DNA of 64,000 bases. It comes from Hirudinaria manillensis (lineage: Eukaryota; Annelida; Clitellata; Hirudinida; Hirudinidae). Made by a program: the position numbers and the translations under genes. Where the stretch lies: the NCBI GenBank assembly GCA_034509925.1, contig CM067534.1:6024001-6088000 (forward strand). The letters are read 5' to 3'. The notes beneath the pieces were generated by a model. The model was not told where the DNA came from. It made no database searches and saw only the letters and a program-made list of their open reading frames with translations. Positions within the stretch are counted from its first letter, which is position 1, and each line of letters begins with the position of its first letter. This document shows, in pieces, positions 1 to 12,321 of the stretch.

Positions 1-14
1 ATGACCAAATGTCT

Positions 15-20
15 TTTATT
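15..20 (-). terminator. RPL9 poly(A) signal AATAAA
   Basis: AATAAA on the minus strand, 16 nt beyond the RPL9 stop codon. The cleavage site would fall at or just outside the window edge. Confidence 0.6.
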
Positions 21-35
21 GAACACCAGTCAATT

Positions 36-1159
36 TTAATCATCCTGCATGTGCAGCTTTTCGCTGACGTAGATACCATCCAAGAACTTTCTGATATCCT
101 TATCCTTGACACTGGTGGATTGTTGGATGAGAGCAGCTGTTGAAATAATATACAAATATACAATAAATTGTCCTCCTTAATTTAACCACTAATAATCAAA
201 ATACTACACTACAAAAAGTAAACATTGCAATATAATTACCGGATCTTGAGACAAGCTCTATGTCAGTTCCCTCGAGAATGAACTCGTCCTTCATGTCCTT
301 GGATGCCACACAAGTAACACCAGGCAACATGCGAACTTGTCTGTTGTGTTTCTCACCGAGGAAGTTCCTGATCTCCACCAATGTGTTGGCATCGGAAATG
401 GAAACGTTGATGGGGAAGTGAGCATACACAGACCTCATCTTAAACCTGTATCCCTTCATTGAAAAAACAAACAATTAGTCACAAATCACAAGATATCAAA
501 ACACATTACTTAGTCATTAGACAATAGTCTGTCAGTTCTCCAAAACAATCACTAAAACATTTGGTGACAACATTTTGAAAATATAATTTTTTTTGCACTT
601 TTGGGAAGGTTTAAAATGCTATTTCATTTCAGCATATCAAACGGCAAATAAGTGCCTAACACTACATCACATACACGCATCTATTTGTTAGTTCTTCAAT
701 ACCAGCACCAAAACATTAATGGTGACGATATTTTGAAAATCTATTTTTTCTTGCACTTTTTGGGAAGGTTTGAAATGCTAGTTCATATGAGCACATCAAA
801 CGGCAAATAAGTGCACTAAAACCTAACAGTAATAAGCTTACCTTAGTGACTCCCTTGATCATGTTCTCAATGTGAGTGCAGACAGTCTTCACACCAGCCA
901 ACTCCTTTCTGGTTCCAAACCACTTCTCCACAATAACCTGTCCGTCCTTAGCCTTCTGGAGATCGACAGCCATGTGACTGAAATCCCTCCTGAGAGTGCC
1001 TCGTGGCCCCTTAACAATGACCTTCCTCGACTTGATGGAGAGTTGAACTGCATAAAAAAACGATGGTATTTATCGTCCATCTAAACGCATCAATACAATA
1101 AAACAGACATTACCTCCATCGGGAATCTTGACAAACTGCTTCTGGTTGATGGTCTTCAT
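36..1159 (-). CDS. RPL9: 60S ribosomal protein L9 (uL6)
   Basis: Structural protein of the large cytosolic ribosomal subunit, bound near the base of the L7/L12 stalk and the sarcin-ricin loop. Coding exons (minus strand): 1159-1114, 1047-842, 453-240 and 136-36. All junctions are GT-AG and in phase, giving 188 residues (human L9 has 192). The protein begins [15 protein letters not shown] and ends with an acidic KLHMQDD tail. Internal segments such as [18 protein letters not shown] and [20 protein letters not shown] are characteristic of eukaryotic L9. The start is the first ATG after a short 5' UTR. The second coding intron (454-841) carries two snoRNA-like units, which is common for ribosomal-protein host genes. 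Identity is close to certain. Confidence 0.97.
527..657 (-). ncRNA. H/ACA box snoRNA-like unit, copy B (RPL9 intron 2)
   Basis: A tandem paralogue of the unit at 683-816, about 131 nt. It keeps the outer stem GCACTT/AAGTGC, the same pocket arms, the GTTTGA/TTAAAC and ATGCT/AGCAT stems, an A-rich hinge and a terminal ACA (ACAGAC). Differences from copy A preserve pairing (G-C to G-U, and G-U to A-U), while linkers and loops have drifted. This pattern favours a conserved RNA structure over a random intronic duplication. Confidence 0.57.
683..816 (-). ncRNA. H/ACA box snoRNA-like unit, copy A (RPL9 intron 2)
   Basis: Two-hairpin fold, read on the minus strand. The outer stem of hairpin 1 is TGCACTT/AAGTGCA. 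An internal pocket (ATTTGCC opposite CTTCCCAAA) follows, then inner stems GTTTGA/TCAAAC and TGCT/AGCA. The hinge AGAAAA fits the H box ANANNA. Hairpin 2 has a CACCA/TGGTG stem. An ACA trinucleotide follows the second stem, about three nucleotides before the proposed end. The unit is sense to the host ribosomal-protein transcript, as intronic snoRNAs are. The guide target was not determined. Confidence 0.6.
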
Positions 1160-1352
1160 TGCTCCTTTAAAAATATATTTATAGCTTTAGTTAATCCGTT
1201 TCACAACCATAATTTCGGCAACGATAGCAAGTTATGGCGTTTATATAATCCGGCCCCGTGTCATCGAAAAGATGGATACGATCAATGGAATAGAGATATC
1301 CTTAATTTTTTTAAAAATAGAATTCTCATCCGTAATAAAAATTATAACTTAC

Positions 1353-1398
1353 AGCGATGGGACCGCCCGATAAACGAGGTAAAAAGGAAAGGAAGTAT
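1353..1398 (-). promoter_or_regulatory. RPL9 non-coding first exon with 5'-TOP tract
   Basis: On the minus strand an uninterrupted pyrimidine run (CTTCCTTTCCTTTTT) lies at the expected transcription start. It is followed by about 25 nt of UTR and a GTAAGT donor at 1352. The matching acceptor lies just 5' of the ATG, at about 1165. A 5'-terminal oligopyrimidine tract is the known mark of ribosomal-protein mRNAs under mTOR/LARP1 translational control. The exact start site is inferred. Confidence 0.6.
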
Positions 1399-1399
1399 G

Positions 1400-2110
1400 G
1401 TCGATATAATGACCAAGAATAAAAATATCTTTAACTACATACTTTGAAATTTTTTTTTAAAACATATTTAAAATCAAATTTAATAAAAAAAATATAAAAT
1501 AAAAAAAATAGTATACTTATTTTAAAATAACCACTATTAAAATTTTGAATTATATACAAACAACCGACAAAATATAATATTTCACAACTTATGGATGTTC
1601 AATATAAAATAATTTTAGCTGAATATTTAATACTGCTTGATTATTCGAATTTGTAAGAGTTAAAACTAATGAGTTTAACTTCCATCCTCAATGACCATGG
1701 TATGAAAATCGTCATTGCTTTAAAGTATTTATCGAGCAAATCTTTAATAAGCTTTCCTTCGATAAATATTTTTGCCCAACAATATTAATTATGGTCTCGA
1801 CTGGAAATTGTGAACAGCGAAGCTTACCCACTGCCAATCATCTGGCATAAAGTTGCACAATTTATAGAGCATTTATATTGTCGGCTGAAATTTTAAATCC
1901 GGAAATCAATCCATTCTATTCCAAATTGCACTATATTAAGGGTACCTCTCAACATTTTGTAGCCATTTCGCGGGCGTACAAATTTCCCAATCAACGCATT
2001 TCAAACTCTATTTCTACATACACCCCACGCCAATTCCATAGTCCAAAACTGCCCACATTAAAGCAGTTATAACCACCAATAACAAGACCACATTTCAGCA
2101 ACACAAAGCA
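1400..2110. other. RPL9-OGDH intergenic region
   Basis: Very AT-rich, with A- and T-runs around 1440-1560. I see no gene. A plus-strand open frame at 1878-2072 starts with TTG and has no recognisable content. RPL9 promoter elements must lie in the first few hundred bases, but I cannot point to specific sites. Confidence 0.5.
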
Positions 2111-3396
2111 TTTATTGTCTTAAAACATTTCTACAACTCAAAGAAACGTTAGATCAGAAACTACAAGGTGCATTAAAAAAATGGATAAAGAATGGAGATG
2201 GTTGTATCGTTTTACAATTTATCGGTCGAGCCCAAAATCATACAATTTCCTAGCTTAAAAAGTTGTTATTTACCGCAGAAGTGAAAGCCATCACCATCAG
2301 TATTATTTGATCTGTAGTGTTGTTAAGCAATATTAATAATAATAATAATAATGATAATATTAATTAATGACATCCCAGCAACAGTCATGGCAAAACCACA
2401 CTTTAAGGAGTATAATTCCAATGCTCAGACTGCTAATCCAACTCTCCAATATGCTGTTTAAGCATGAATGCAATAATAATCATATATAATGAGTAAATTT
2501 CCCTACAGATTATAAAAATGTAAATAGCCACATGAAGAGAATAACTTGAAAACAAAAAAAAACATCAAAACATCTAACAATCAGTCAGTCAAGTTGATCT
2601 CAAAAGACCACGAATGTTTTTAAATTTTTAAATCGTTCCTACGACTTTTTCTGCAAAGATAAATGGAATTTAATAGCCAATAATTTAGATGGATATAAAA
2701 AAAATTCAATGAAAACATGTCCAGAATGCTTGTTATATATAATCCACATCGTCACAGGTCAAGTCCTTATTGCCAATAACGTTTGGTAGCTCTCAATGCT
2801 GGCTAATAGATTGAGGATCGATACGAAGCAGATTCATTACACGATATAAAACGACACTTGCACTTGTAAACAACGACCTCTAAACACATCAAAACACCAT
2901 CTTCCAATCACCTTCCAGCTGTTTCCTCTTAATGGATTCTTCTTCCAAGACTCGGTCTTTCGGGCGATCGTTAAATGAATCCAGATCGAGAAGAGTTCAA
3001 CGAGTGCACATTAAAGACTTAAGCTCTGGTGAAGGTAGACTAATAATAGCTAATTATTGTCTAATGGATATTTCTTCCAAAATGACACAAGTATAGTAAC
3101 ACTACTTACAAGATGCATTTAACAGATGGAAGGATGAGGAAAATGCCACAACAATGAAATAATAAATAAATAAATGACACCAAAAGTAACAAAAACTACT
3201 AATAACAATAACAATAATAATAATGACGATAACAAGGGGCAAAACAGGCAATAAAATGCATTTTCATTACATTGTCCACGTCTAAAATTGTCCCTAAATC
3301 ACCACCACAATAATCATCATTGCCATCATCATCATCATCATCTAGTAATCATCACCATGACCATGTTTTTTTTCTTATCAATACAACCAGTTTCTT
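2111..3396 (-). other. Probable OGDH 3' UTR and flank
   Basis: Non-coding sequence downstream of the OGDH stop. An AATAAA on the minus strand overlaps the stop codon itself (3396-3401, probably too close to be used). A second one at 2111-2116 could end a UTR of about 1.3 kb. It contains short AAT and ATC microsatellites near 2335-2360 and 3310-3345. The UTR length is inferred. Confidence 0.35.
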
Positions 3397-6300
3397 TTAT
3401 TCGAAAGCCATCCTCAGGAAGCGAGACTGCTCCATGATGTGGGTGTACTTGTTGCCCGTTGCCGTGGCAGCAGACACGTGACGGCCAACGTATCTGAAAG
3501 GAACAAATTTAAAGCTAACATTACTTGTTCTGCTTCTTCGACCAATATTTCAATTAATTAATTTAATTAATTAAAATTAATTCCGCCTTTTTGTTTCCAC
3601 TGGTTCTTGGTTTTCATCGACCAAGTTGCTCTGAACATGCAGGAACGAAAACTCAAGCAAAAACTGACCCGACACTCCTATCGGAACCCTCCTTCAGGGT
3701 CACCGTGTCGAATCTGGGCTTGACGTAGAACCAGCCACCCATGTTCTTGTGCTCTTCCTGCACCCAGATCAATTTGGCCTTAGAATACTTCTGCAACTCT
3801 TTGCGGATGAGGTCCATGGGGAAGGGACACAACTGAAAAAGCATTGCAGGGTTAGCATTAGCTCGAGATTATATAATAAACGACCACCATTCTCGTGCCT
3901 ATAATCAGGCAACCGACCTGTTCAACTCTGCAAATGGCCACCTCTGCCTGTTTCTCTTTCTGAGCTCTCTCCTTGGTGAGGTCATAATAGACCTTTCCAC
4001 TGCAGAAGATGACCTTCCTGACCTGCTCGGGATTTTGAGAGGCGGGTCCATCGTCGGGAATGAGACGCTGGAACGACGTTCCCTCCAACATCAGGTCCAT
4101 GTTGGACTTGGCTTCTGGGTGTCGAAGCAAGCTCTTTGGCGAAAGGACTATGAGCTGCAAACGCGTTCGTTATTTTTAAAATCGGAAGTTCCGAGCGTAT
4201 CATTGATGATGATTCCGAACGCGTTATAAATCATAAATCGGCAATTTAATACCCACCGGTTTACGGAAGGGAAGAGCGATCTGCCTCCTGAGAACGTGGA
4301 AGTAGTTGGCAGGAGTGGTGCAGTTCACGACAAACCAATTGGTCTCGTGAAGCTGTTGAATCTCAAAGTGCTCACCCTCGGGCTGGAAATATCAGCAATA
4401 ATATTAACAACGTTATTAACTACTAACTGAAATATCTTAAGCCTAAACAAATACAAATATATTTTTGAAATAATAAATATGCTAAATTTTAGCAAGAAAC
4501 CAGTTCATCAACAGTGCATAAAATGCTTCTTTATACATTATCCTCAATGAAATTTGTTTACTTACAGGGAAGTAATCGGGATCATCGTTGCACATCTGAA
4601 GGAACCTCTCAGGTCTTGCACTGGAATGCTCTGGACCCTACAAATTAAATTCAATTAAAAAAAAAACCAATGCAAAGCAAAAGAAAAGTGAAATATAATT
4701 GAAAAAAAAAATTTAGCTTACCATGCCTTCATAACTGTGAGGAAGAAGGCAAACAAGACCACTCTGTCTGATCCATTTTGCTTGGCCACTGCTGATGAAT
4801 TGATCGAAAATGCATTGAGCCGTGTTAGCAAAGTCACCGAACTGAGCTTCCCAGCAGACCAAAGAGTTGGGATTACTCACAGAATATCCAAGTTCAAAAG
4901 CTGTTAAGAGAAGCCAAACACATGTCAATGATATCTGAACTACAATGCTCCCCCTTCCCAGAACTAGGTGTTGACAGAACTAACCAAGCACTCCATACTC
5001 AGAGAGGGAACTGTTACAGACTGTGTATTGAGCTTGGTCTGGGTAGATGTGGTTTAAGGGATTGTAAGTAACCTTGTCCCTGTTCTGGTCGTGCAGGACA
5101 TGATGACGATGGCTAAAAGACAAGTCGAGGAGCTCATTAATAAACAAAATTCATAAATTTTTATGAATATGCATGTAATAACAGCTAAATCTACCTGAAG
5201 GTGCCTCTTTCGACATCCTGACCACTCAATCTGACGTGGATTCCTTCCTTAAGTAGCGAACCAAAAGCCATTGCCTCGGCCATGGCCCAGTCAATTTCGC
5301 GAGTGGTCACCATTTCTTTGCGACCTTTCAGGATACGCTTGATACCTTTGAACGATTGAAATCGGGAAATCATTACTCGCAGTTCGGTAAGCCATCTTAA
5401 TTAAATATAATACCTTATTAGTAATACAACTTAATTCAATAACTCATAATAATACGATACAATATGAATAAGAGGTCAAGAGATGTTCTCACCGGTGTGA
5501 ACGACGAATTCACCACCGGGCTCCTTGCTGATGACGTCTCCGATGTGCTGGAGAGTCTCTTCGGGAAGACCCGTGGATGGAAGGCTCATGGGGTCTTTGG
5601 TGTCAAAGAAACCTGGCCATGGGGAATCGAGCCACAGGCGATTCTGGATGGCAGTCTCTTTGCGTGCGGCCGTGTAGGCTTCTTCACAGATCTTGTCGTA
5701 TTTGGACACCTCGTCCTGTTATGAATTATTAAAATGATAATTAAATAACTTAATCAAGTGCTAATAAAATGAGGTTCTAATTCAAAGCAAGATCAAGCCC
5801 AACAAATGGTCGCATGCACTTCACCTCATATTCCTGGCTGGTGATGACACCTTCTGCAATGAGTTTGTCAGAATATTTCTTCAAGAGGACTGGAGTCTGT
5901 TTGATTCTCTTGTACATGAGAGGCTGAGTGAACATCGGCTCGTCGATTTCATTGTGTCCGTTACGGCGATAACAAACCTGGGGTTAAGTTGTCGGACATG
6001 AAAATCAGAAACACTACAACGGGCACAAGAAAACCAACGAGATCCAAACACTAACAAGATCAATGATGACGTCTTTTCCCCAGGTCGATCTCCATTCGGC
6101 CGCGACCTTGCAGACATGCATGACCGCTTCGGGATCGTCCGAGTTGACGTGGAAGATCGGAGCTCCGACCACGCGTGCGACGTCCGTGCAATAAGGCGAG
6201 GAACGAGAGAATCTAGGATCCGTGGTGAAACCGATCTGAAAAAAGAAAAGATTAATCACGAATGATTCCATCAACCTTTTGAAGTTGTTTTAATGCCAAC

Positions 6301-9300
6301 CTGATTGTTGACGACAATGTGAACGGTTCCGTGGGTGGTGTACTGAGGCAGATCGCTCAAGTGGAACGTCTCGTACACTACGCCCTGACCTGAAAATGCT
6401 GCATCTCCATGGAGCAGAATGCTCATCACCTGAATTTGTTGGAATTATTAATTACAAATCACGGACAATTTTTAACAACCGTATTCTTATGTTCTACTAA
6501 TAAAGTTAGAGCTATGAAATTTCTAATTAAGAAACCATCATGGTTGTACCTTTTGACCCTCAGTGTCTCCTCTGTAGTACTGCTCTGCTTTGGTCTTACC
6601 CTGAACAACAGGATCAACAGCTTCCAAATGAGAGGGATTAGCAACGACAGCCAACCTTCACAACAATGGCGACAAATTACTTTCACTGAAGTTTTTGTTT
6701 TTTTTTTAGTTAGAGATTCCAATTCTACCGACTTGATGTTCTTGTTAGTGGTCCTGTTGAGTCTCTCGTGACTCATTCCCAGATGGTACTTGACGTCTCC
6801 GCTACCTTCGTCGGCAGCTTCCAACTTGGAGTCGAACTGGCAAAAGATGTGCTCCAAGGGCTTGCGGCAGACATTTGCCAGCACGTTCAGACGACCTCTG
6901 AGATAGATAACGATAGATAAGTAGGATTCATTACAACAGGGTGATTAACAAAATATTTGCAGCTATCAATTACCTATCGTGAGAGTTTTAAACTAGGGCA
7001 AGGAATTTCTGAGAACAATTAGATTTGCCGATAAGCTCTAGTGCGGATGCACGTTATCAGCCCATCACTGATTTAAATCACGTTGCTGTTCAAGATCATA
7101 ACTTTCACCAACAGGAGACATTTCCAAACAATAGAAGTTTCACTTATGCACAAGAAAATTTAGCCAAATGAACTGCGAATGAGCTAACAATAATAATAAT
7201 AATAATAATAACCCAAGAAACGATAAGCCACATAACGCCCAAGAAACGATAAGCCACATAACGTCGGGATGCACTGTGTTAGCAGCAACTGAATATTTGC
7301 ACCGACATAATAAGGTGGCCAGTTACATCCACTGGATTGTATGCCGTGAGCTAGGATGGGAAGTTCCAAAGAAATGGTACGAGCACACGCCCCAAAGTGT
7401 GACGAATATAAAAGATTGCACCATTCTATGGGACTATGCGATTATCACGGACAGGAAAATATTGGCCAACAGACCTGACATTGTTATCCATGACAGGAGA
7501 TCCAAGTCTTGCATGCTAATCGATGTTTCAGTTCCGGATGATAAGAACATCGCGCTCAAAGAAGCTGAAAAAATTAGCAAATACAAGGACCTGGAGATTG
7601 AAATCAACCGGATGTGGAAAGTGAAGTCTCAAGTCGTTCCGGTAATTGTAGGAGCGCTCGGAACGCTAAGAAAAGACTTTACAAAGTATGTAGAGTTGAT
7701 ACCAGGACGACCAAAGACTTCGGAGATTCAGAAGATCTCCTTGCTGGGCACTGCCCACATTCTTCGAAAAGTTCTTGGGTGAATTGCTGAGAGCACTGGT
7801 AGTGCTCAGCATTCATTCATCACCGGCTGTGAGACCGAGAAGAAGCAGGAAAAATGTGTATAATAATAATAATAACAACAACAACAACAATGGGAACATT
7901 ACCAAGACACTAAGCTTAAGACTATTTCACGATGGCCAAATTAATCACTCAACGAACCAAGTGCAACAGAATCACCAGGACACAAACCTGTGAGGCATTC
8001 CAATGACAAAGCTGTCAACTCCAAAAGCACTGGAAGCATCAATGACTCTCTTCATTGCTGGAATAAGCACCTCGCATCCCTCCAATCCGAATCTAGGAAT
8101 CAGAAGCACAACTATGAAAGTCTAATAATGATTAGATAAGTTACCACATTAAGTAATATGCAATCATTCTAAATCCTGATGGATTATATATGTTTACAGC
8201 TTCTTTATATTTTGACAAAATATTTGAAATATTAATCACAATCTGCATTAATAAAATCCTGGTCAGTTTAGGTATTTAACCATTGCAGCAGAAAAATCTG
8301 TGAATGCATGTGAATCTCAATCTCAGAATAAGCATTCCTGCAGTGTTGAACTTCCTTACATGACAAGCATTCACTACTGTAGATGTAGAATGCAAAATTC
8401 CCATCTCATGATATGCCCATAATGCCTTAGCAATATGTGCGTATGTGAAAGAATGCTATTGAAAATGAGCCATTAAACTTTTATTAACAATCCAAGAGCA
8501 CCTGTAACCTGATGACAACTGCATCGAGCTGGTTCTTAACTCAGCACGTCAAATATCTCACAGAACTTTCCAAATAACACTTGAACACTATCGAAGTTGA
8601 AATGCTATAAAGTGCCCAATCATCCCACTTTTATTAAGCGCACTACTCGAGAACAATGCAACATAACATAACCGCAAAAGAACGAGAGCAAACCGGACGC
8701 CCACCTCTTCTCTGAAGACCACTTCTTGGCCAGGAATTCTTCGAACCTGGTCGAGCGAATGAGTCTGGCCATGAGGGTTCTCTTCTCGTCGTTGGACATG
8801 TCCATCACGCCCGGAGTTTCGAACCTCTGCTTGATCCAATCGCATTGTTCGAGACTGTTGATGAACATGTACTCCACTCCGGTGTGACGACAATAGATAT
8901 TCTGCAGAAAAGAAACAATACAATGTGACAGTCCTCTTATAATGACTACCTCTACTATCAATAGGTGTCTCCTGTAAGTCATGAGTGACAACAACAAACA
9001 ATAAGAACCTCAAGTCTGGATATAATTTCTCTCAAGGTGAGTGAATGTTCGTTGCCTCCGATGTAAGTCGTTTGAGGCAACTGGAATACACGGTCAAGAT
9101 CGGGTTCTCCTGGTGAAGGAATGGAAGTGAATTATAAAAATTATAAAACAAATGTGCACCGATAACAATGGCAAAGACCACAAAGTCACGTAACGACCGA
9201 TTAATTTGGCAGTCCTAAAGTTACAGCCAGTGTTTCATGATATTTGGTAGTTAATAAACTTGTGATGTTCATCAAAATCAGTAAACTACAAAAATATTTA

Positions 9301-11078
9301 ATTAACTTACCCAATCTGTAATTGGTGACCCTCAACTCTGGCACATCACTTGGGTCAAGATCAGCCTCTGAGATGCCCAAAGGATCAAGTTCAGCCACAT
9401 TATGACCCCTGACCTATTAAATAACATGAACAATAAATAATGTAAAACATCAAATTTCAACAAAATTGTTAATATTAATGTGCAATTAGTGGCACATTGA
9501 TTAATAGATTCTGCTTTTAGCTGACTAATTTTTTTACTATATCCAACTAATATATGTAAAGTGACTCGGCACAAAGAGAGATGGGTCAAATGACAAAATG
9601 ACTAATCAAATGTTCTCATATACATTTCCTACATACACACTTTTTTGTGTCTGGACCCTTAAATAGTTTACATGGAGCTTATGCATCTCAAAAGGGCAAA
9701 GTGTTAATAACAACAACCACAGAACGAAAAAAAACGAACAAGCATTTCACTTGGCCTAAAAAAAGAACACGACAAGACAAAGAATGGTAAACAACAATGA
9801 TCTATATCTGGTGAAAGGGTCATATGCCATGTTAAATATTCCACACCATTTGACTATTTACCAATTTTCAAAGTCATCTGACAATGTCCTAATTTTTGAA
9901 AGCACTTCAACCAATCATAAACATTTAAAATGTACAATAAAATATAATCTCCTCAATTTGTTCACGAATGTACACTACGAGTTACTAACAATTTATCTTA
10001 ATTCAGCTTTGATAAAGCACTCAAATTTGAATGTACACAATGTCCCAACATTGAAGCTACTTTAATACAACTTGCATTATCATCCTATTCACATCCTATT
10101 GTCACAGCAATTAATTAAGCAAACATTTACGGATAAGATGGAACTCTAAAGAGAAAATCAATACAAACACAAAGTTACATAACTTTATGCGTTGGCATCA
10201 GACATTTATGTCTGATTAAGGATTACAATATTAATAATACATCTGAAGATCAATGGCCTTAGCCATGTATCATTTCTTCACAAATTAAAAGCAATTATAA
10301 GTGAGTGCAACATTCAACACACCATTCAATAAAAAGTTCTCAGGTTTACAACACTAACAACATATTAATGCATCTCATATTCTTATGAATCTATTATGCT
10401 TTAGACTGATAAAAATCCAAGAATTACCTGGAACGATCTGATAATGGCTTGCACAGCCAAATGATCATCGATCAATTTGGAATCCACCACACCACCGGCC
10501 GGAGCCACCCCCATTCCTGGCATGGCCTGGGCTACCATGGCACCATGGTATGGACTCGGAGTAGGAGGAGAAACGTAAGCCTGACCCGGGGCAGCCCCAG
10601 AACTTGCATTACGGAAGTAGATATCCCACGACTACAGCAACAAGAATAAACTTAAGAAACAAATTCCATTATGTTATGTTCAAAATTAATCCAAATATGG
10701 TGTGTCATCTTCTAATTGTTCCACCTATATAATAGCACTTAAAACCTACATTTATTACTGATGACTGAACTTGACATTTAAGATGAAACATTATGTATAA
10801 GACAAGAATAGTCTTATGCCTGCAAACTTTACTATAAAGGAAATATGCAACAGAGGTCAAACCTTATGTACACTTTTAGGATTCTCCAACCAGGCATTAT
10901 ACATTTCTTCAACGTAGTTGGAGGAACTTCCACTCAAAAAAGGTTCTTGTGCTGCTGTAGCCTTCGTGCGAGTAACCATCTTGGTCATGTATGCTGTTGG
11001 TTTCGGGGCTGGTGTCTGACCTCGTGCGAGGCCAGCCAACGTTGAAACAGTTTTCGAAATCTGCCTTATTCTCAGCAT
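3397..11078 (-). CDS. OGDH: 2-oxoglutarate dehydrogenase E1 component, mitochondrial
   Basis: Thiamine-diphosphate E1 subunit of the 2-oxoglutarate dehydrogenase complex. It decarboxylates 2-oxoglutarate and passes succinyl to the E2 lipoyl group in the TCA cycle. Coding exons: 11078-10863, 10631-10428, 9413-9311, 9109-9009, 8901-8705, 8092-7988, 6897-6733, 6655-6550, 6429-6301, 6235-6056, 5977-5825, 5715-5493, 5345-5195, 5112-4985, 4900-4722, 4637-4566, 4382-4257, 4154-3918, 3832-3669 and 3493-3397. They sum to 3036 nt, or 1011 residues (human 1023). The N-terminus [20 protein letters not shown] is basic and amphipathic, as in a matrix presequence. The N-terminal E1 segment ([20 protein letters not shown]), the [13 protein letters not shown] motif, the ThDP-binding GDAAFSGQG...VVNNQIGFTT and the C-terminal [12 protein letters not shown] region are all present. 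The exon ending at 6733 needs a weak GTCGGT donor. I found no truncation. Confidence 0.97.
7212..7893 (+). mobile_element. 5'-truncated non-LTR retrotransposon, C-terminal endonuclease part
   Basis: An insertion in an OGDH intron, antisense to the host gene. The open frame (about 7238-7782) starts inside a zinc-knuckle end ([11 protein letters not shown]) and continues through [16 protein letters not shown]. It carries a restriction-like endonuclease signature (NRPDIVIHD...LIDVSVP), the helix [20 protein letters not shown], and ends [13 protein letters not shown]. This C-terminus is typical of LINE-type polyproteins from many invertebrates. No reverse-transcriptase domain remains. After the stop, a short 3' UTR runs into a TAA/CAA microsatellite (about 7860-7890), a usual LINE tail. 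A perfect 26-bp direct repeat (7212-7237 and 7238-7263) sits at the truncated 5' end. It duplicates the coding of QETISHIT and breaks the frame. The exact clade is uncertain. Confidence 0.75.
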
Positions 11079-12321
11079 GGCTGCTTATCTTTATCTTGCA
11101 ATCAAATCGATTCCAACTTCTGCTACGAAATAAAAGAAATAAATTGAATCAAAACAAACAAATGCCGAAAGCAACGTCTTCCAGCGTAGTTCAAGCTACT
11201 GCTGCACGCGTCTTTTTTTTTATACCGGATAGCGAGAGCCCATACAACGAAGGCCAACTACCAAAAACGAGGATGCGCTGTCCGAGCTTAGCAAAACCGG
11301 TTCAAACCGGATATAAGGCGGCCCATAAAAGGAAATGATTACAAATCGAGGAAAGGCTAGAAAAAAAGTTAAAAGTAAATTCCTACGACAAAACATACCA
11401 CAAGCCACATAATGTGGTACTGAGTATTCAGTTTAATAAAATTTTCAAATTAAATTCGGTTGAATTAATCAGCTTGGCGTACGTGACGTAAAACTTACAT
11501 TGAAATTTCAAAATCTGGCGAGCTGTTAAATAATTGCCAAAAACTATCTATTAATTTTTATGAAAATCACATTAACAAACGATTCCCCACAGAGTAAAAC
11601 AATCGAAAGTCTTTATCGGAGTTTTGAAATTAAAGTACGGTCGTGAAAGGACGTCACCTTCCTACGCTACACGACCTTCAACTCCGACACACCCACTTTT
11701 ATCCAATCAAGCAAATTATGATAATTTTCGGTCCAATGATATTTAAGCGGGTCAAAGCGTAGCTAGGCAGCTGATGACGTTAAAGTGAAAGGGAGGAGCT
11801 TAGGAGCAGTTCCAAAATAATCAATTCCGAAAGTAGGCTTAATAAAATCAATCGTTTCAAACGAGTAATTATTTTGATGTGCGACCCCAAACAAAGTAAA
11901 GATTTACCTCTATTCAAAGGCAAATTGAACAAAACTTTATTTTCTGTGTAACTTCCACACGTTCAGAAAATTCTCTCGGCCAAATCGCTGCAAACGCAAT
12001 AACGTCCGGAACCAGACCGGTTGTAAGCTCGTCTGGGTTATTTGTACTCAGTACGTCTGAGTAATACATTATCATAAAATATTTTAATTATCATTCTACA
12101 ATTTAACATGACCCGAACACATTTGAAATTTTCCTTTACGCCTCTGAGATCACGTATGAAAATACTCATTAGATTTCCTGTTATTCTACTTGACGTAAAA
12201 TGCGCTGCTTAGAGTGTTCCATTTTTTGATCGTCGAATCTACTTTTACTCAGGGACTTGTTCAAAAACTTTAGTCCGAATGACAAATTAAGGCTTTACAT
12301 TTTCCTAGAAAAAGTTGCGGA
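11079..12321. promoter_or_regulatory. OGDH 5' UTR and divergent promoter region
   Basis: On the minus strand a strong acceptor (TTTATTTCTTTTATTTCGTAG) ends at 11123, so the ATG-bearing exon probably starts at 11122. Possible UTR-exon donors are GTAAGT at 11498 and GTAAAT at 11907. Around 11640-11800 there are CCAAT motifs and TGACGT (CRE-like) cores, consistent with a housekeeping promoter. If the small plus-strand gene at 12322 is real, this is a bidirectional promoter. No start site can be fixed from sequence alone. Confidence 0.4.

Noticed and set aside
9784..10065. 93-codon plus-strand frame in an OGDH intron
   Set aside because: AT-rich composition, no motif, no splice or promoter support.
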